This document shows positions 8,098 through 17,575 of a stretch of DNA of 64,000 nt, in pieces. The stretch lies in assembly GCF_037482845.1 (NCBI RefSeq), contig NZ_JBBHJW010000004.1, positions 62,001-126,000 of the forward strand, written 5' to 3'. The stretch is from Paucibacter_B soli (GTDB taxonomy: Bacteria > Pseudomonadota > Gammaproteobacteria > Burkholderiales > Burkholderiaceae_C). A program made the position numbers and the translations under genes. How positions within the stretch are numbered: the stretch's first letter is position 1; each line of letters starts with the position of its first letter. The notes under the pieces were generated by a model. The model was not told where the DNA came from. It saw only the letters and a list, made by a program, of their open reading frames with translations, and did not search any database.

Positions 8098-8878
8098 TGA
8101 CGCTCGGGCCGCGCAGCACCGGCGCGTCCTCTTGCCCCTGCTGCTTGCCCTGGCCGCGCTGGCCTGGGCGGCGCTGTGGGCCTGGGTGGCCAGCCCTTAT
8201 GGCCGTTATCTCGAGCATGGCGAGTGGAGCGGCGCGGGGCCGCTGGCGCAGCTCTGCCGCGCCGTGCCCGGCGCCACCTGGTTGTTGCATGGCCTGGCCT
8301 GGGTGCTGATGATCACGGCGATGATGTTGCCCACCACCTTGCCGCTGTTCAATGCCTTCGCGCGCGTCAGCAGCGGGCGCAGCGACCAGCCGCGCCTGCT
8401 GGCGCTGCTGGGCCTGGGCTATCTGGCCGTCTGGGGCCTGTTCGGCCTCGCTGCACATGGCCTGCAGGAGCTGCTGCTGGCCGGGGTGGATCGCCTGCCC
8501 TGGCTGGCCTGGAATGCCTGGGCCATTGGCGCGCTGGGCTTTGCCCTGGCTGGCGCCTTCCAGTTCAGCGCGCTCAAGCAGCGCTGCCTGGACAAATGTC
8601 GCACGCCGCTGAGCTTCGTGATCGAGCATTGGCGCGGCCGCCACCCTGCGCGCCAGGCCTTTGTGCTGGGCGCCCACCATGGGCTGTTCTGCGTCGGTTG
8701 CTGCTGGGCCCTGATGCTGCTGATGTTCGTGGTGGGCATGGGCAATCTGGGCTGGATGCTGCTGCTGGCCCTGCTGATGGCGATCGAGAAGAACCTGCCC
8801 TGGGGGCGCCGCATCAGCGCGCCGTTGGGCCTGGCGCTGCTGGGCGGGGCGCTGTGGATGCTGCTGGCGCATCTGTGA
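8090..8878 (+). CDS. DUF2182 predicted metal-binding integral membrane protein
   Basis: 262-residue inner-membrane protein with about seven hydrophobic segments. Family landmarks are MMLPTTLPL in the second segment, the QRCLDKC cysteine pair near residue 166 on a loop, and HHGLFCVGCCWALM followed by a VGMGN pattern in a later helix. These cysteine and histidine residues suit metal handling, perhaps copper, together with the co-encoded DUF1326 protein. The start ATG lies inside the upstream gene. The role in metal delivery is inference; the family assignment is clear. Confidence 0.87.
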   Translation: MPDDARAAQHRRVLLPLLLALAALAWAALWAWVASPYGRYLEHGEWSGAGPLAQLCRAVPGATWLLHGLAWVLMITAMMLPTTLPLFNAFARVSSGRSDQPRLLALLGLGYLAVWGLFGLAAHGLQELLLAGVDRLPWLAWNAWAIGALGFALAGAFQFSALKQRCLDKCRTPLSFVIEHWRGRHPARQAFVLGAHHGLFCVGCCWALMLLMFVVGMGNLGWMLLLALLMAIEKNLPWGRRISAPLGLALLGGALWMLLAHL

Positions 8879-8885
8879 TGCCGTC

Positions 8886-9737
8886 ATGATCGAGCGCCGC
8901 ACCTTTGTACTCACCGCCCTGGCCATGCTGGCCTTTGCCGCCAACTCGCTGCTGTGCCGGGCCGCGCTGCAGCAGGCCAGCATCGACCCGGCCAGCTTCG
9001 CCAGCGTGCGCCTGGCCTCGGGCGCGGCCATGCTGTCCCTGCTGATGCGCTGGCGCAGCACCGATGCCGGGGCGCAGGCCACCGACTGGCTGGCGGTGCT
9101 GATGCTGTGGCTCTATGTGGCCGGTTTTTCGTTCGCCTATCTGACGCTCAGTGCCGGCACGGGCGCGTTGATCCTGTTCGGCGCGGTGCAGCTGACCATG
9201 TTCGGTGCCGGCCTGCGGGCCGGCGAACGCTTCGCGCCGCAGGCCTGGATAGGCCTGGGCCTGGCCCTGGCAGGCCTGCTCTATCTGGTGGCGCCGGGGG
9301 TGGCCGCGCCGGCGCCGCTGGGCGCGCTGCTGATGGGGGTGGCCGGGGCTGCCTGGGGCGTCTATTCCCTGCGTGGGCGGCGCGCCAGCGGCAACCCGCT
9401 GGCCAGCACCGCGCGCAACTTCCTGTACGCCACACCACTGGCGCTCTTGATGAGCCTGCTGCTGCAGGGCCAGCTGCAGCTGCAGGCACAGGGCCTGCTG
9501 CTGGGCATGGCCTCGGGGGCGCTCAGCTCGGGCCTGGGCTATGTGCTCTGGTACGCGGCCCTGCCGGGGCTGGGCGCGCTGCGCGCCGCCAGCGTGCAGT
9601 TGCTGGTGCCGCCATTGGCGGCGCTGGGCGGCGCGCTGCTGCTGGCCGAGCTGCCCACGCTGCGCCTGGCCCTGGCCTCGCTGGCCATCCTGGGCGGCGT
9701 GGCCCTGGTGCTGCTGAGTCGTGCACGGCTGGCCTAG
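8886..9737 (+). CDS. EamA/DMT superfamily transporter
   Basis: 283-residue membrane protein with ten predicted hydrophobic helices arranged as two EamA repeats (about residues 5-135 and 145-280), the usual architecture of drug/metabolite exporters. Conserved FAANSLLCR near the N terminus and GxxxGAxxLLxAVQLTM-like stretches in the first repeat support this. It begins 7 bases after the DUF2182 gene and may share its transcript. The substrate cannot be told from sequence. Its stop overlaps the stop of the convergent alcohol dehydrogenase gene by two bases. Confidence 0.85.
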   Translation: MIERRTFVLTALAMLAFAANSLLCRAALQQASIDPASFASVRLASGAAMLSLLMRWRSTDAGAQATDWLAVLMLWLYVAGFSFAYLTLSAGTGALILFGAVQLTMFGAGLRAGERFAPQAWIGLGLALAGLLYLVAPGVAAPAPLGALLMGVAGAAWGVYSLRGRRASGNPLASTARNFLYATPLALLMSLLLQGQLQLQAQGLLLGMASGALSSGLGYVLWYAALPGLGALRAASVQLLVPPLAALGGALLLAELPTLRLALASLAILGGVALVLLSRARLA

Positions 9738-10759
9738 AAGCCCTGCAACACCAGCTTGCCGCGCGTGTGCTGCCCCTCCAGCAGCGCATGCGCGCGCTTC
9801 AGCGTGGCGGCGTCGATGCGGCCCAGCACCTCACTGAGGGTGCTGCGCAGCTCGCCGGCATCGGCCATGCGCGCCACCTCGGCGAGCAGCTTGCCCACCT
9901 CGGCGAGGTCGTGCGTGGCGTGCAGCGGGCGCACAAACATCATTTCCCAGTGCAGGGACAGGCTCTTGCCCTTCAGCGCCATCACGTTCAGCGCGTCGGG
10001 CGCGAAGTCGTCGATCATGGCGATGCGCCCCTGCGGCTCGATGGCGGCGACGATGTCGTTGAAGTGGACGGGCGTGTGGGTAAGGCTGGCGACATGGCGC
10101 AGCGGTGCCGCACCCAGGGCAGCGATCTGGGGCGCCAGCGCCTGGCTGTGATCGATCACATGGTGGGCACCCAGCTCGCGCAGCCAGGCCGCCGACTCTG
10201 GGCGCGAGGCGGTGGCGATCACCGTCAGATGCGGGGCCAGGCGGCGCGCCAGCTGCACCAGGATGGAGCCCACGCCGCCGGCCGCACCGGTGACCAGCAG
10301 GCTCACCGGCCGCGCCGGCTTGTCCTGTTGCACCTGCAGGCGTTCGAACAGCAGCTCCCAGGCGGTGATGGCGGTCAGCGGCAGGGCGGCGGCCTCGGCA
10401 TCGCTGAGGGTCTTGGGCGCGAGCGCGGCGATGCGGTGATCCACGCATTGCAGCTGCGCATAGCTGCCGGGGCGGTTGATCTCGCCGGCATACCAGACGC
10501 GGTCGCCGACGGCAAAGCCGCTCACCTCGGCGCCGATGGCACGCACGATGCCCACCGCGTCCCAGCCCAGCAGCACCGGACTCTGCGCGTCGGGTGCAGG
10601 GCGGCTGGCGCGCACCTTCACATCCACCGGGTTGACGGCGATGGCGCGCACCTCCACCAGCAGGTCGCGCGCGCCTGGCGCGGGGGCGGGCAGCTCCAGG
10701 TCCAGCAGGGACTCGGCGGCGTTGATGGGCAGGGTTTGGTAGTAGGCGACAGCTTTCAT
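9734..10759 (-). CDS. Zinc-type alcohol dehydrogenase family protein (quinone oxidoreductase-like, MDR)
   Basis: 341-residue NADPH-dependent medium-chain reductase. Residues 1-125 form the GroES-like domain with VEVRAIAVNPVDVKVR, and the nucleotide fold carries the binding motif GAAGGVGSILVQLAR. The catalytic zinc cysteines of true alcohol dehydrogenases are absent, which fits the quinone-oxidoreductase branch that acts on enones or quinones. A LysR regulator is transcribed divergently from the same intergenic region, the classical layout for a LysR target gene. Confidence 0.87.
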   Translation of the reverse strand: MKAVAYYQTLPINAAESLLDLELPAPAPGARDLLVEVRAIAVNPVDVKVRASRPAPDAQSPVLLGWDAVGIVRAIGAEVSGFAVGDRVWYAGEINRPGSYAQLQCVDHRIAALAPKTLSDAEAAALPLTAITAWELLFERLQVQQDKPARPVSLLVTGAAGGVGSILVQLARRLAPHLTVIATASRPESAAWLRELGAHHVIDHSQALAPQIAALGAAPLRHVASLTHTPVHFNDIVAAIEPQGRIAMIDDFAPDALNVMALKGKSLSLHWEMMFVRPLHATHDLAEVGKLLAEVARMADAGELRSTLSEVLGRIDAATLKRAHALLEGQHTRGKLVLQGF

Positions 10760-10810
10760 GGCAGGTCCTTGAGTAAGAAAAGGTGTTTGCGATGGCCGCT
10801 ATCTTGATGC

Positions 10811-10861
10811 TTCAATGCTTTCTGAAAAACAGCCTAGAGCGACAATCAGTTTCAAATGAAA
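10811..10861. promoter_or_regulatory. Candidate LysR operator region between adh and lysR
   Basis: Two short interrupted palindromes lie in the divergent region: TTCA-N8-TGAA at 10811-10826, and TTTCA-AA-TGAAA at 10850-10861, which overlaps the lysR start codon. LysR proteins bind interrupted palindromes with T and A at the half-site edges, so both are candidate sites. No clear Shine-Dalgarno sequence precedes the lysR ATG. The assignment is inference. Confidence 0.35.
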
Positions 10862-11821
10862 ATTGAAAATACCGATGAACTGAGGTTGCTCGTGGAATGC
10901 GCCCGCGGTGGCAGCCTGACGGCCGCCTCGCGGGTCATGCAGATCACGCCGGCGGCCGCCAGCGCCATGCTCAAGAAGCTGGAGGCGCGCCTGGGCGTGC
11001 GCCTGGTGGAGCGCAGCACGCGTGCGTTGCGCCTGTCTGCCGCGGGCGAGCAATTGCGCGACTACGGCCAGCGCGCGCTGGAGCTGCTGGACGAGGGGGT
11101 GGCCCTGGTCAGCGAGGGCCAGGGCATGGCCAAGGGCCGGCGCACCGAGGAGCGCCTGCGCGGCCGCATCCGGCTGAGCGCCTCCAGCGACCTGACGCGC
11201 CGTCAGCTGCTGCCGCTGCTCGATGCCTTCATGCATGAGCACCCCGGCGTGGAGCTGCATCTGAGCGTGAGCGATTCGCTCTTGGACATCTACAAGGACG
11301 AGGTCGACGTGGCGATACGCTACGGCCTGCTGGCCGACTCCGGCCTGGTGGCGCGCAAGCTCACCGAGGTGAACCGGCTGGCCGTCGCCAGCCCGGCCTT
11401 TCTGAAGCGCCATGGCCGGCCCGCGCATCCCAGCGAACTCAGCGCTTGCGAATGCCTGACCTTCAAGATCCGCAACCGCCACGAGCGCCAATGGCGTTTT
11501 CGGCTGAGCGAGGCGTCCACGCCGCTGGCCGTGCCGGTGCAGGGGCGGCGCAGCACCGACGACGGCGAGATCGCCCATGGCTGGGCGCTGGCGGGTCTGG
11601 GCGTGGTCTACAAGAGCGAGCTGGACGTGCGCGCCAGCCTCGCCCAGGGCCTGCTGGTGAACCTCTTCCCCGACTGGATCGGCGACCGCCTGCCCCTGCA
11701 CGCGGTGATGCCCAGCCAGCGCTTCATGCCGCAGCGGGTGAGGGCCTTGGTCGAACATCTGGCGCAGGGGCTGCAGGCGCAGCCTTCCGATACAGTGGCC
11801 GCACGTCCTCAGCACCGCTAG
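10856..11821 (+). CDS. LysR family transcriptional regulator
   Basis: 321-residue regulator. An N-terminal winged helix-turn-helix (about residues 5-62, with GGSLTAASRVMQITPAAASAMLKKLE) is followed by the periplasmic-binding-like effector domain (about 90-300). Divergent placement from the alcohol dehydrogenase gene suggests it controls that gene and itself. The start codon sits in AT-rich sequence without an evident ribosome binding site, so initiation may be leaderless or weak. The effector is unknown. The nudC gene starts two bases after its stop. Confidence 0.92.
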   Translation: MKIENTDELRLLVECARGGSLTAASRVMQITPAAASAMLKKLEARLGVRLVERSTRALRLSAAGEQLRDYGQRALELLDEGVALVSEGQGMAKGRRTEERLRGRIRLSASSDLTRRQLLPLLDAFMHEHPGVELHLSVSDSLLDIYKDEVDVAIRYGLLADSGLVARKLTEVNRLAVASPAFLKRHGRPAHPSELSACECLTFKIRNRHERQWRFRLSEASTPLAVPVQGRRSTDDGEIAHGWALAGLGVVYKSELDVRASLAQGLLVNLFPDWIGDRLPLHAVMPSQRFMPQRVRALVEHLAQGLQAQPSDTVAARPQHR

Positions 11822-11823
11822 CC

Positions 11824-12654
11824 ATGCACTTCATTCCCGCCGTTCAAGCCGCCGAGCCCGCCAGCGCCCAGGCCTGGTACTTCGTGTTCTTCGAGGGTCA
11901 GGTCTTGCTACCCGCCGATCTGCCGCTGGAAGCCGGGCTGCGCGTGGACCCTGGAGACCTGCCGGTGCCGCGCCACTACCTGGGCCGGCTCGATGGCCTG
12001 GACTGCTGGACCTTGGCGCTGGAGGTCGCCCCGGCCGACCGTCAGCCCATGTCGCTGCGCGCCGCCATGATGGCCCTGCCCGAGCCCCTGATGGCGCTGG
12101 CTGGCCGCGCCGCCCAGGTGCTGGAATGGGATCGGGCCCACCGTTTCTGCGGCGCCTGCGGCACACCCACCGAGCGCCTGGCGCATGAGCGCGCGCGCCG
12201 CTGCCCGGCCTGCGCGCAGGTGGCCTATCCGCGCCTGAGCCCGGCCATGATGGCCCTGGTGTGGCGCCGCCCGGCTGGGCGAAGCCCAGAGCTGCTGCTG
12301 GCGCGCGGCCCGCAGTTCAAGCCGGGTTTCTTCAGCGCCCTGGCCGGCTTTGTGGAGCCGGGCGAATCGCTCGAGCAATGCCTGCACCGCGAGGTGGCCG
12401 AGGAGGTGGGTGTGCAGGTGAAGAACCTGCGCTACTACGGCAGCCAGAGCTGGCCCTTCCCGCACAGCCTGATGGTGGCCTACACGGCCGAGTGGGCGGG
12501 CGGCGAGATCGTGCCGCAGCCCGGCGAGATCGAGGATGCGGGCTGGTTTCCCATCGATGCCCTGCCCGGCGTGCCGCCGCGCTTCAGCATCTCCGGCCAT
12601 CTGATCGAGGACCAGGTGCGCTGGCTCAGTTCGGCAGGATCCCCAACTCCCTGA
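11824..12654 (+). CDS. nudC: NAD(+) diphosphatase / NADH pyrophosphatase (NudC)
   Basis: 276-residue Nudix hydrolase that cleaves NADH or NAD to NMN(H) and AMP and can remove NAD caps from RNA. Visible features are the four-cysteine zinc site (CGAC near residue 110 and CPAC near residue 128), the Nudix box starting GFVEPGES with REVAEEVG, and the SQSWPFPHS motif that defines the NudC subfamily (usually SQPWPFP). The Ser in place of the first Pro is a small deviation. The 3' end overlaps the convergent beta-lactamase gene by 29 bases. Confidence 0.92.
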   Translation: MHFIPAVQAAEPASAQAWYFVFFEGQVLLPADLPLEAGLRVDPGDLPVPRHYLGRLDGLDCWTLALEVAPADRQPMSLRAAMMALPEPLMALAGRAAQVLEWDRAHRFCGACGTPTERLAHERARRCPACAQVAYPRLSPAMMALVWRRPAGRSPELLLARGPQFKPGFFSALAGFVEPGESLEQCLHREVAEEVGVQVKNLRYYGSQSWPFPHSLMVAYTAEWAGGEIVPQPGEIEDAGWFPIDALPGVPPRFSISGHLIEDQVRWLSSAGSPTP

Positions 12655-13444
12655 GCATGGCCCTGGCAATCGCCTCGCGCTGCGGCGCCAGCGCGTCGCG
12701 GCGCATCTCGAGGTTGAGTGCGAAGCTGCACGCCGTGCCATCTGCGCGCTCCAGCCAGCCCACATACCAGCCCACCGCGGGTTTCACATCATTGGCCCAG
12801 CCGGTCTTGGCGTAGAGCCGCCAGGCGCCATCCTTGGCCTGTTCGCGCAGCATCACGCGCTTGCCCAGCTCCAGCGTGCGTGCCGCGATCGGCAGGCGGC
12901 CCTCGCCCAGGCGGCGCAGGAAGTCCACCTGCTCCACCGCCGAGATGCGCAGATCGCCGTCCAGCCAGAAACTGTCGAGCCGCGGGCCGATGCGCGCATT
13001 GCCATAGCGCATGGCCTGCAGATAGCGCAGCATGCGCGCTGCGCCCACATGGCGTGCGATGTCCTGGTAGACCCACACGGCCGAGGCGTGGAAGGCGCTG
13101 GTAAGCGTCTGGTCGCGGTTCCAGGCCTCGGCCCAGCGCTTGACGCCGTCCCACAGGTAGGGGTGGCGCTCGTCGATGGCCTCGCCGCTGTCCAGGGCGA
13201 TCAGGGTATTGGGGATTTTGAAGGTGGAAGCCGGGATGAAGCGCTCGAAGGCGCGCGCGGCGTTCACCACCTGCCAGCGGCGCGTGGCGGAGTCGAACAG
13301 CACCAGCGTGCCCACGGTGTTGTGCTGGCCGAACAGCGCCTGCAGCTCGGGCCGCTCCTGCCAGGATTCGGCGGGTGCGTCCGGCTCGGCCAGGGCGGGG
13401 GCGGCCCAAAGGCTGCAGAGGGCGAGAAGCGTGCGACGTTGCAT
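12626..13444 (-). CDS. Class D (OXA-type) beta-lactamase
   Basis: 272-residue secreted serine beta-lactamase. A signal peptide (residues 1-19, ending PALA) precedes the catalytic domain. All class D motifs are visible: STFK at 73-76 (nucleophile Ser73, Lys76 as the residue normally carbamylated), SAV at 121-123, YGN at 147-149, FWLDG at 159-163 and KTG at 213-215. BlaR-type sensor domains share this fold, but there is no N-terminal membrane module here, so a free periplasmic enzyme is most likely. No regulator, integron site or IS lies beside it, so it looks like a resident chromosomal gene. Its spectrum cannot be told from sequence. Confidence 0.9.
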   Translation of the reverse strand: MQRRTLLALCSLWAAPALAEPDAPAESWQERPELQALFGQHNTVGTLVLFDSATRRWQVVNAARAFERFIPASTFKIPNTLIALDSGEAIDERHPYLWDGVKRWAEAWNRDQTLTSAFHASAVWVYQDIARHVGAARMLRYLQAMRYGNARIGPRLDSFWLDGDLRISAVEQVDFLRRLGEGRLPIAARTLELGKRVMLREQAKDGAWRLYAKTGWANDVKPAVGWYVGWLERADGTACSFALNLEMRRDALAPQREAIARAMLRELGILPN

Positions 13445-13507
13445 AGACCAGCGATTCTGCCCGGGCCTGCGGCCACAATGCGGTTCTCAGCGACGCGCGA
13501 ACCCATC

Positions 13508-13984
13508 ATGCAGAACCAAGCACCGCCCGAACTCGAATACGTAGGCTTCTGGCTGCGACTCTGGGCCTCGCTGATCGACACCGCCATCATCGCCGCGCTG
13601 ATCTATCCGGCCCTGCAGCTCATCTATGGCAAGGCCTATTGGAGTGGCGCCAGCCTGGTCCAGGGGCCGGCGGACTTTCTGCTTTCCTTCGTGCTGCCGG
13701 CTGTCGCCGTTGTCTGCTTCTGGCTGGCGCGCCAGGCCACGCCCGGCAAGCTGGCGATCGGCGCGCGCATCGTCGATGCCCGCAGCGGCGGCAAGCCCGG
13801 CACCGGCCAGCTGCTGCTGCGCTACCTGGGCTATTACCTGGCCGCCATGCCGCTGTTCCTGGGCTTGATCTGGGTCGGCCTGGATGCGCGCAAACAGGGC
13901 TGGCACGACAAGCTGGCCGGCACGGTGGTGGTGCGCAACAAGCCGCGCGTGAGCTTCGAAGAACAACAAGGGAAGCAAGCATGA
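13508..13984 (+). CDS. RDD family membrane protein
   Basis: 158-residue protein with the RDD domain: residues 12-150 contain three hydrophobic helices, the opening pattern GFWLRLWASLIDT (with the R and D of the name) and the PGKLAIGARIVDA segment. The ATG at 13508 is chosen because the family starts close to the first helix; an in-frame ATG at 13478 would add ten residues. The stop overlaps the next start as ATGA. RDD proteins are poorly characterised; some act in cation or proton antiport. Confidence 0.85.
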   Translation: MQNQAPPELEYVGFWLRLWASLIDTAIIAALIYPALQLIYGKAYWSGASLVQGPADFLLSFVLPAVAVVCFWLARQATPGKLAIGARIVDARSGGKPGTGQLLLRYLGYYLAAMPLFLGLIWVGLDARKQGWHDKLAGTVVVRNKPRVSFEEQQGKQA

Positions 13985-15216
13985 GCTATGACCTGATCGT
14001 CTTCGGTGCCAGCGGCTTCACTGGCCGGCTGGTGGCGGACTACCTGAACCGGCGCTACGGCGTGGGTGGCGAACTGGCCTGGGCCATGGCCGGGCGCAAC
14101 GCCGCCAAGCTGGCCGAGCTGCGCGCCCAGATCGGCGCGCCTGCCACCCTGCCGCTGCTGGTGGCCGATGCGGCGGACCCGCAGGCCCTCAGGGCTTTGG
14201 TGGCCCAGGCCAAGGTGGTCATCACCACCGTGGGCCCCTACCAGCGCCATGGCGAGGCCCTGGTGCGGGCCTGCGCCGAGGCGGGCACCGACTATGTGGA
14301 CCTGTGCGGCGAGCCCGGCTGGATGGCCACCATGATCCCGCAGCTGCAGGGCCCGGCCGAGCGCAGCGGCGCGCGCATCGTCTTTTCCTGCGGCTTCGAC
14401 TCCATCCCCTTCGACCTGGGCGTTCTGTTCCTGCAGGACGAGGCGCTGCGCCGCTACGGCCAGCCGCTCATGCGCGTGGCCGGCCGCGTGGTGGCGCTCA
14501 AGGGCGGGGCTTTGAGTGGAATGTCTGGTGGCACGATTGCCAGCGCGTTGGCCAGTTATGAGGCGATGGGACGCGACCCCGAGCAGGCGCGCCTGATGGC
14601 CGATCCGTTTGCGCTGACTGCGGTGATGCCGGGCTTTCGCGGCCCGGCCCAGCCCGATGGCGAGCATGCCGCGTTTGACGAGCACGCCCAGGCCTGGTCG
14701 GGCCCCTTCGTGATGGCCGCCATCAATACCAAGAATGTGCACCGCACCAATGCCTTGCGCGGCCTTCCCTGGGGCAAGAACTTTTGCTATGACGAGCGCC
14801 TGCTCACCGGCCGTGGCCGCCAGGGCGAGCGCCGCGCGCGCGGGCTGGCGCGCTTGGCCTGGCTGCAGGATCGGCTGCTGGGCTTTGCACCCACGCGCGC
14901 CTTGCTGCGCCGCTTTGTGCTGCCCAAGCCGGGCGAAGGCCCCAGCCAGGCGCAGCGTGAAAAAGGCCGCTACGAGATCGTGTTCTACGGCCAGACGGCC
15001 GACGGCCGGCGCCTGGCGGCGCGCGTCAAGGGCCAGGGCGACCCGGGCTATGGTTCGACCTGCAAGCTCATCAGCGAGGCCGCGCTATGCCTCTTGCAAG
15101 ACATCAGCCGCGAGATGACGGCCGGCGGTGTATGGACGCCCGGCGCCGCCATGGGCATGGCCCTGGTGCGGCGCCTGCAGGAGCGCGCCGATCTAGGCTT
15201 TGCCATCGAGGAATAG
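13981..15216 (+). CDS. Saccharopine dehydrogenase NADP-binding domain protein (trans-acting enoyl reductase-like)
   Basis: 411-residue reductase of the saccharopine-dehydrogenase-like superfamily. The N-terminal Rossmann motif GASGFTG is at residues 9-15, followed by AGRNAAKL and TTVGPYQRHGE. The signature YVDLCGEPGW and the CGFDSIPFDLG segment are typical of the family that includes mycobacterial enoyl reductases and eukaryotic SCCPDH. The substrate is unknown; a lipid or thioester is plausible. It is coupled to the RDD gene by ATGA overlap and followed 15 bases later by a small membrane protein gene. Confidence 0.85.
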   Translation: MSYDLIVFGASGFTGRLVADYLNRRYGVGGELAWAMAGRNAAKLAELRAQIGAPATLPLLVADAADPQALRALVAQAKVVITTVGPYQRHGEALVRACAEAGTDYVDLCGEPGWMATMIPQLQGPAERSGARIVFSCGFDSIPFDLGVLFLQDEALRRYGQPLMRVAGRVVALKGGALSGMSGGTIASALASYEAMGRDPEQARLMADPFALTAVMPGFRGPAQPDGEHAAFDEHAQAWSGPFVMAAINTKNVHRTNALRGLPWGKNFCYDERLLTGRGRQGERRARGLARLAWLQDRLLGFAPTRALLRRFVLPKPGEGPSQAQREKGRYEIVFYGQTADGRRLAARVKGQGDPGYGSTCKLISEAALCLLQDISREMTAGGVWTPGAAMGMALVRRLQERADLGFAIEE

Positions 15217-15231
15217 GGAGCCCAGCGATCA

Positions 15232-15741
15232 ATGAGGCAGCTCCTGCTCACCATCACGCTGCGCCTCCTGGCCTGCGCGGCCGTGATCTATCTGCAATGG
15301 CGCTGGCTGGGCGCGGTTGGCCTGGTGCTGGGTGCGCCGCTGGTGGGCGTGGCGCTCGCCAGGCCGATCCTGGATCTGCTGGGCATGGCGCGCCACAAGA
15401 CCACCGAGCTGGTCTATCGCGATGTGAGCGGCCGCCATTTCGTGCACCGCGGCCAGATGCTCGACATTGCCGACGACGCGGCGCAGTTCCGCTGGCTGCG
15501 CATCAGCGATGTGCGCAAGGTGCTGGCAGGCCTGCCCGCCGATCTGACGCTGCGACAGCTGCGCCCCGACGGCGTGCAGCTGGGCGAAATAAGTAAGGGC
15601 CAGCCCGCCCGCATCCAGGCCGAGGCCCTGCTCGAACTGCTGGCCAAGGCCCAGGACCCGGACACACTGAAGTTCAAGCAATGGCTGGCGCAGGAGGTGG
15701 TGTTCCCGGCGGCGCAGCAACGCGCGCGCCGCCGGCACTGA
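15232..15741 (+). CDS. Hypothetical membrane-anchored protein
   Basis: 169-residue protein of no recognised family. Two hydrophobic segments at about residues 5-22 and 25-50 anchor a cytoplasmic domain of about 115 residues rich in Leu, Gln and Arg, ending with a basic RARRRH tail. It has its own start just after the saccharopine-dehydrogenase-like gene and shares its codon bias, so it is likely a real third gene of the same operon. A role cannot be assigned. Confidence 0.65.
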   Translation: MRQLLLTITLRLLACAAVIYLQWRWLGAVGLVLGAPLVGVALARPILDLLGMARHKTTELVYRDVSGRHFVHRGQMLDIADDAAQFRWLRISDVRKVLAGLPADLTLRQLRPDGVQLGEISKGQPARIQAEALLELLAKAQDPDTLKFKQWLAQEVVFPAAQQRARRRH

Positions 15742-15759
15742 GTGCCGCCCGGGCGAAGC

Positions 15760-17280
<1,521 letters not shown>

Positions 17281-17347
17281 GGTTGGTCTCCTGATTGATT
17301 GATTGCTTGCTTGACTGAACCGAATGGGCTGAACCCGCTGCTGCCAT

Positions 17348-17363
17348 TGCACGGCCCGTGCCA
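17348..17363 (-). promoter_or_regulatory. Sigma-54 (-24/-12) promoter of the aldehyde dehydrogenase gene
   Basis: On the minus strand the sequence TGGCACG-GGCC-GTGCA matches the -24/-12 consensus TGGCACG-N4-TTGCA with one mismatch and correct GG-to-GC spacing. It ends 67 bases before the aldehyde dehydrogenase ATG. The gene for a sigma-54 activator lies immediately across the intergenic region. Confidence 0.75.
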
Positions 17364-17364
17364 G

Positions 17365-17501
17365 GCCCGCTTTGAGCGGCCGGAGCGGGCTTTGGCGCAA
17401 GTCCGGGGTCAGTTGCGGCGCGCAGACTGCGCTGCATGGTTCGCGTGGGCTGAACAAGCGTCACGAAACGGCACAGCCGGCGGCGCGGATCTGCCGAAAC
17501 G
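17365..17501. promoter_or_regulatory. Candidate activator-binding (enhancer) elements upstream of the sigma-54 promoter
   Basis: Upstream of the -24 element are an inverted repeat GCCCGCT-N12-AGCGGGC at 17365-17390 and a direct repeat CGAAACG at 17464-17470 and 17495-17501, 31 bases (about three helical turns) apart. Sites at this distance are typical for bacterial enhancer-binding proteins. Assignment to the AcoR-like protein encoded next door is inference. Confidence 0.35.
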
Positions 17502-17575
17502 CTTGCCGGCGCGGCGCGTCCCGCTAGGCTCGCGGGCGAGGTCCCTCAGAGGCCAAACGATGGAGACAAACCAGC

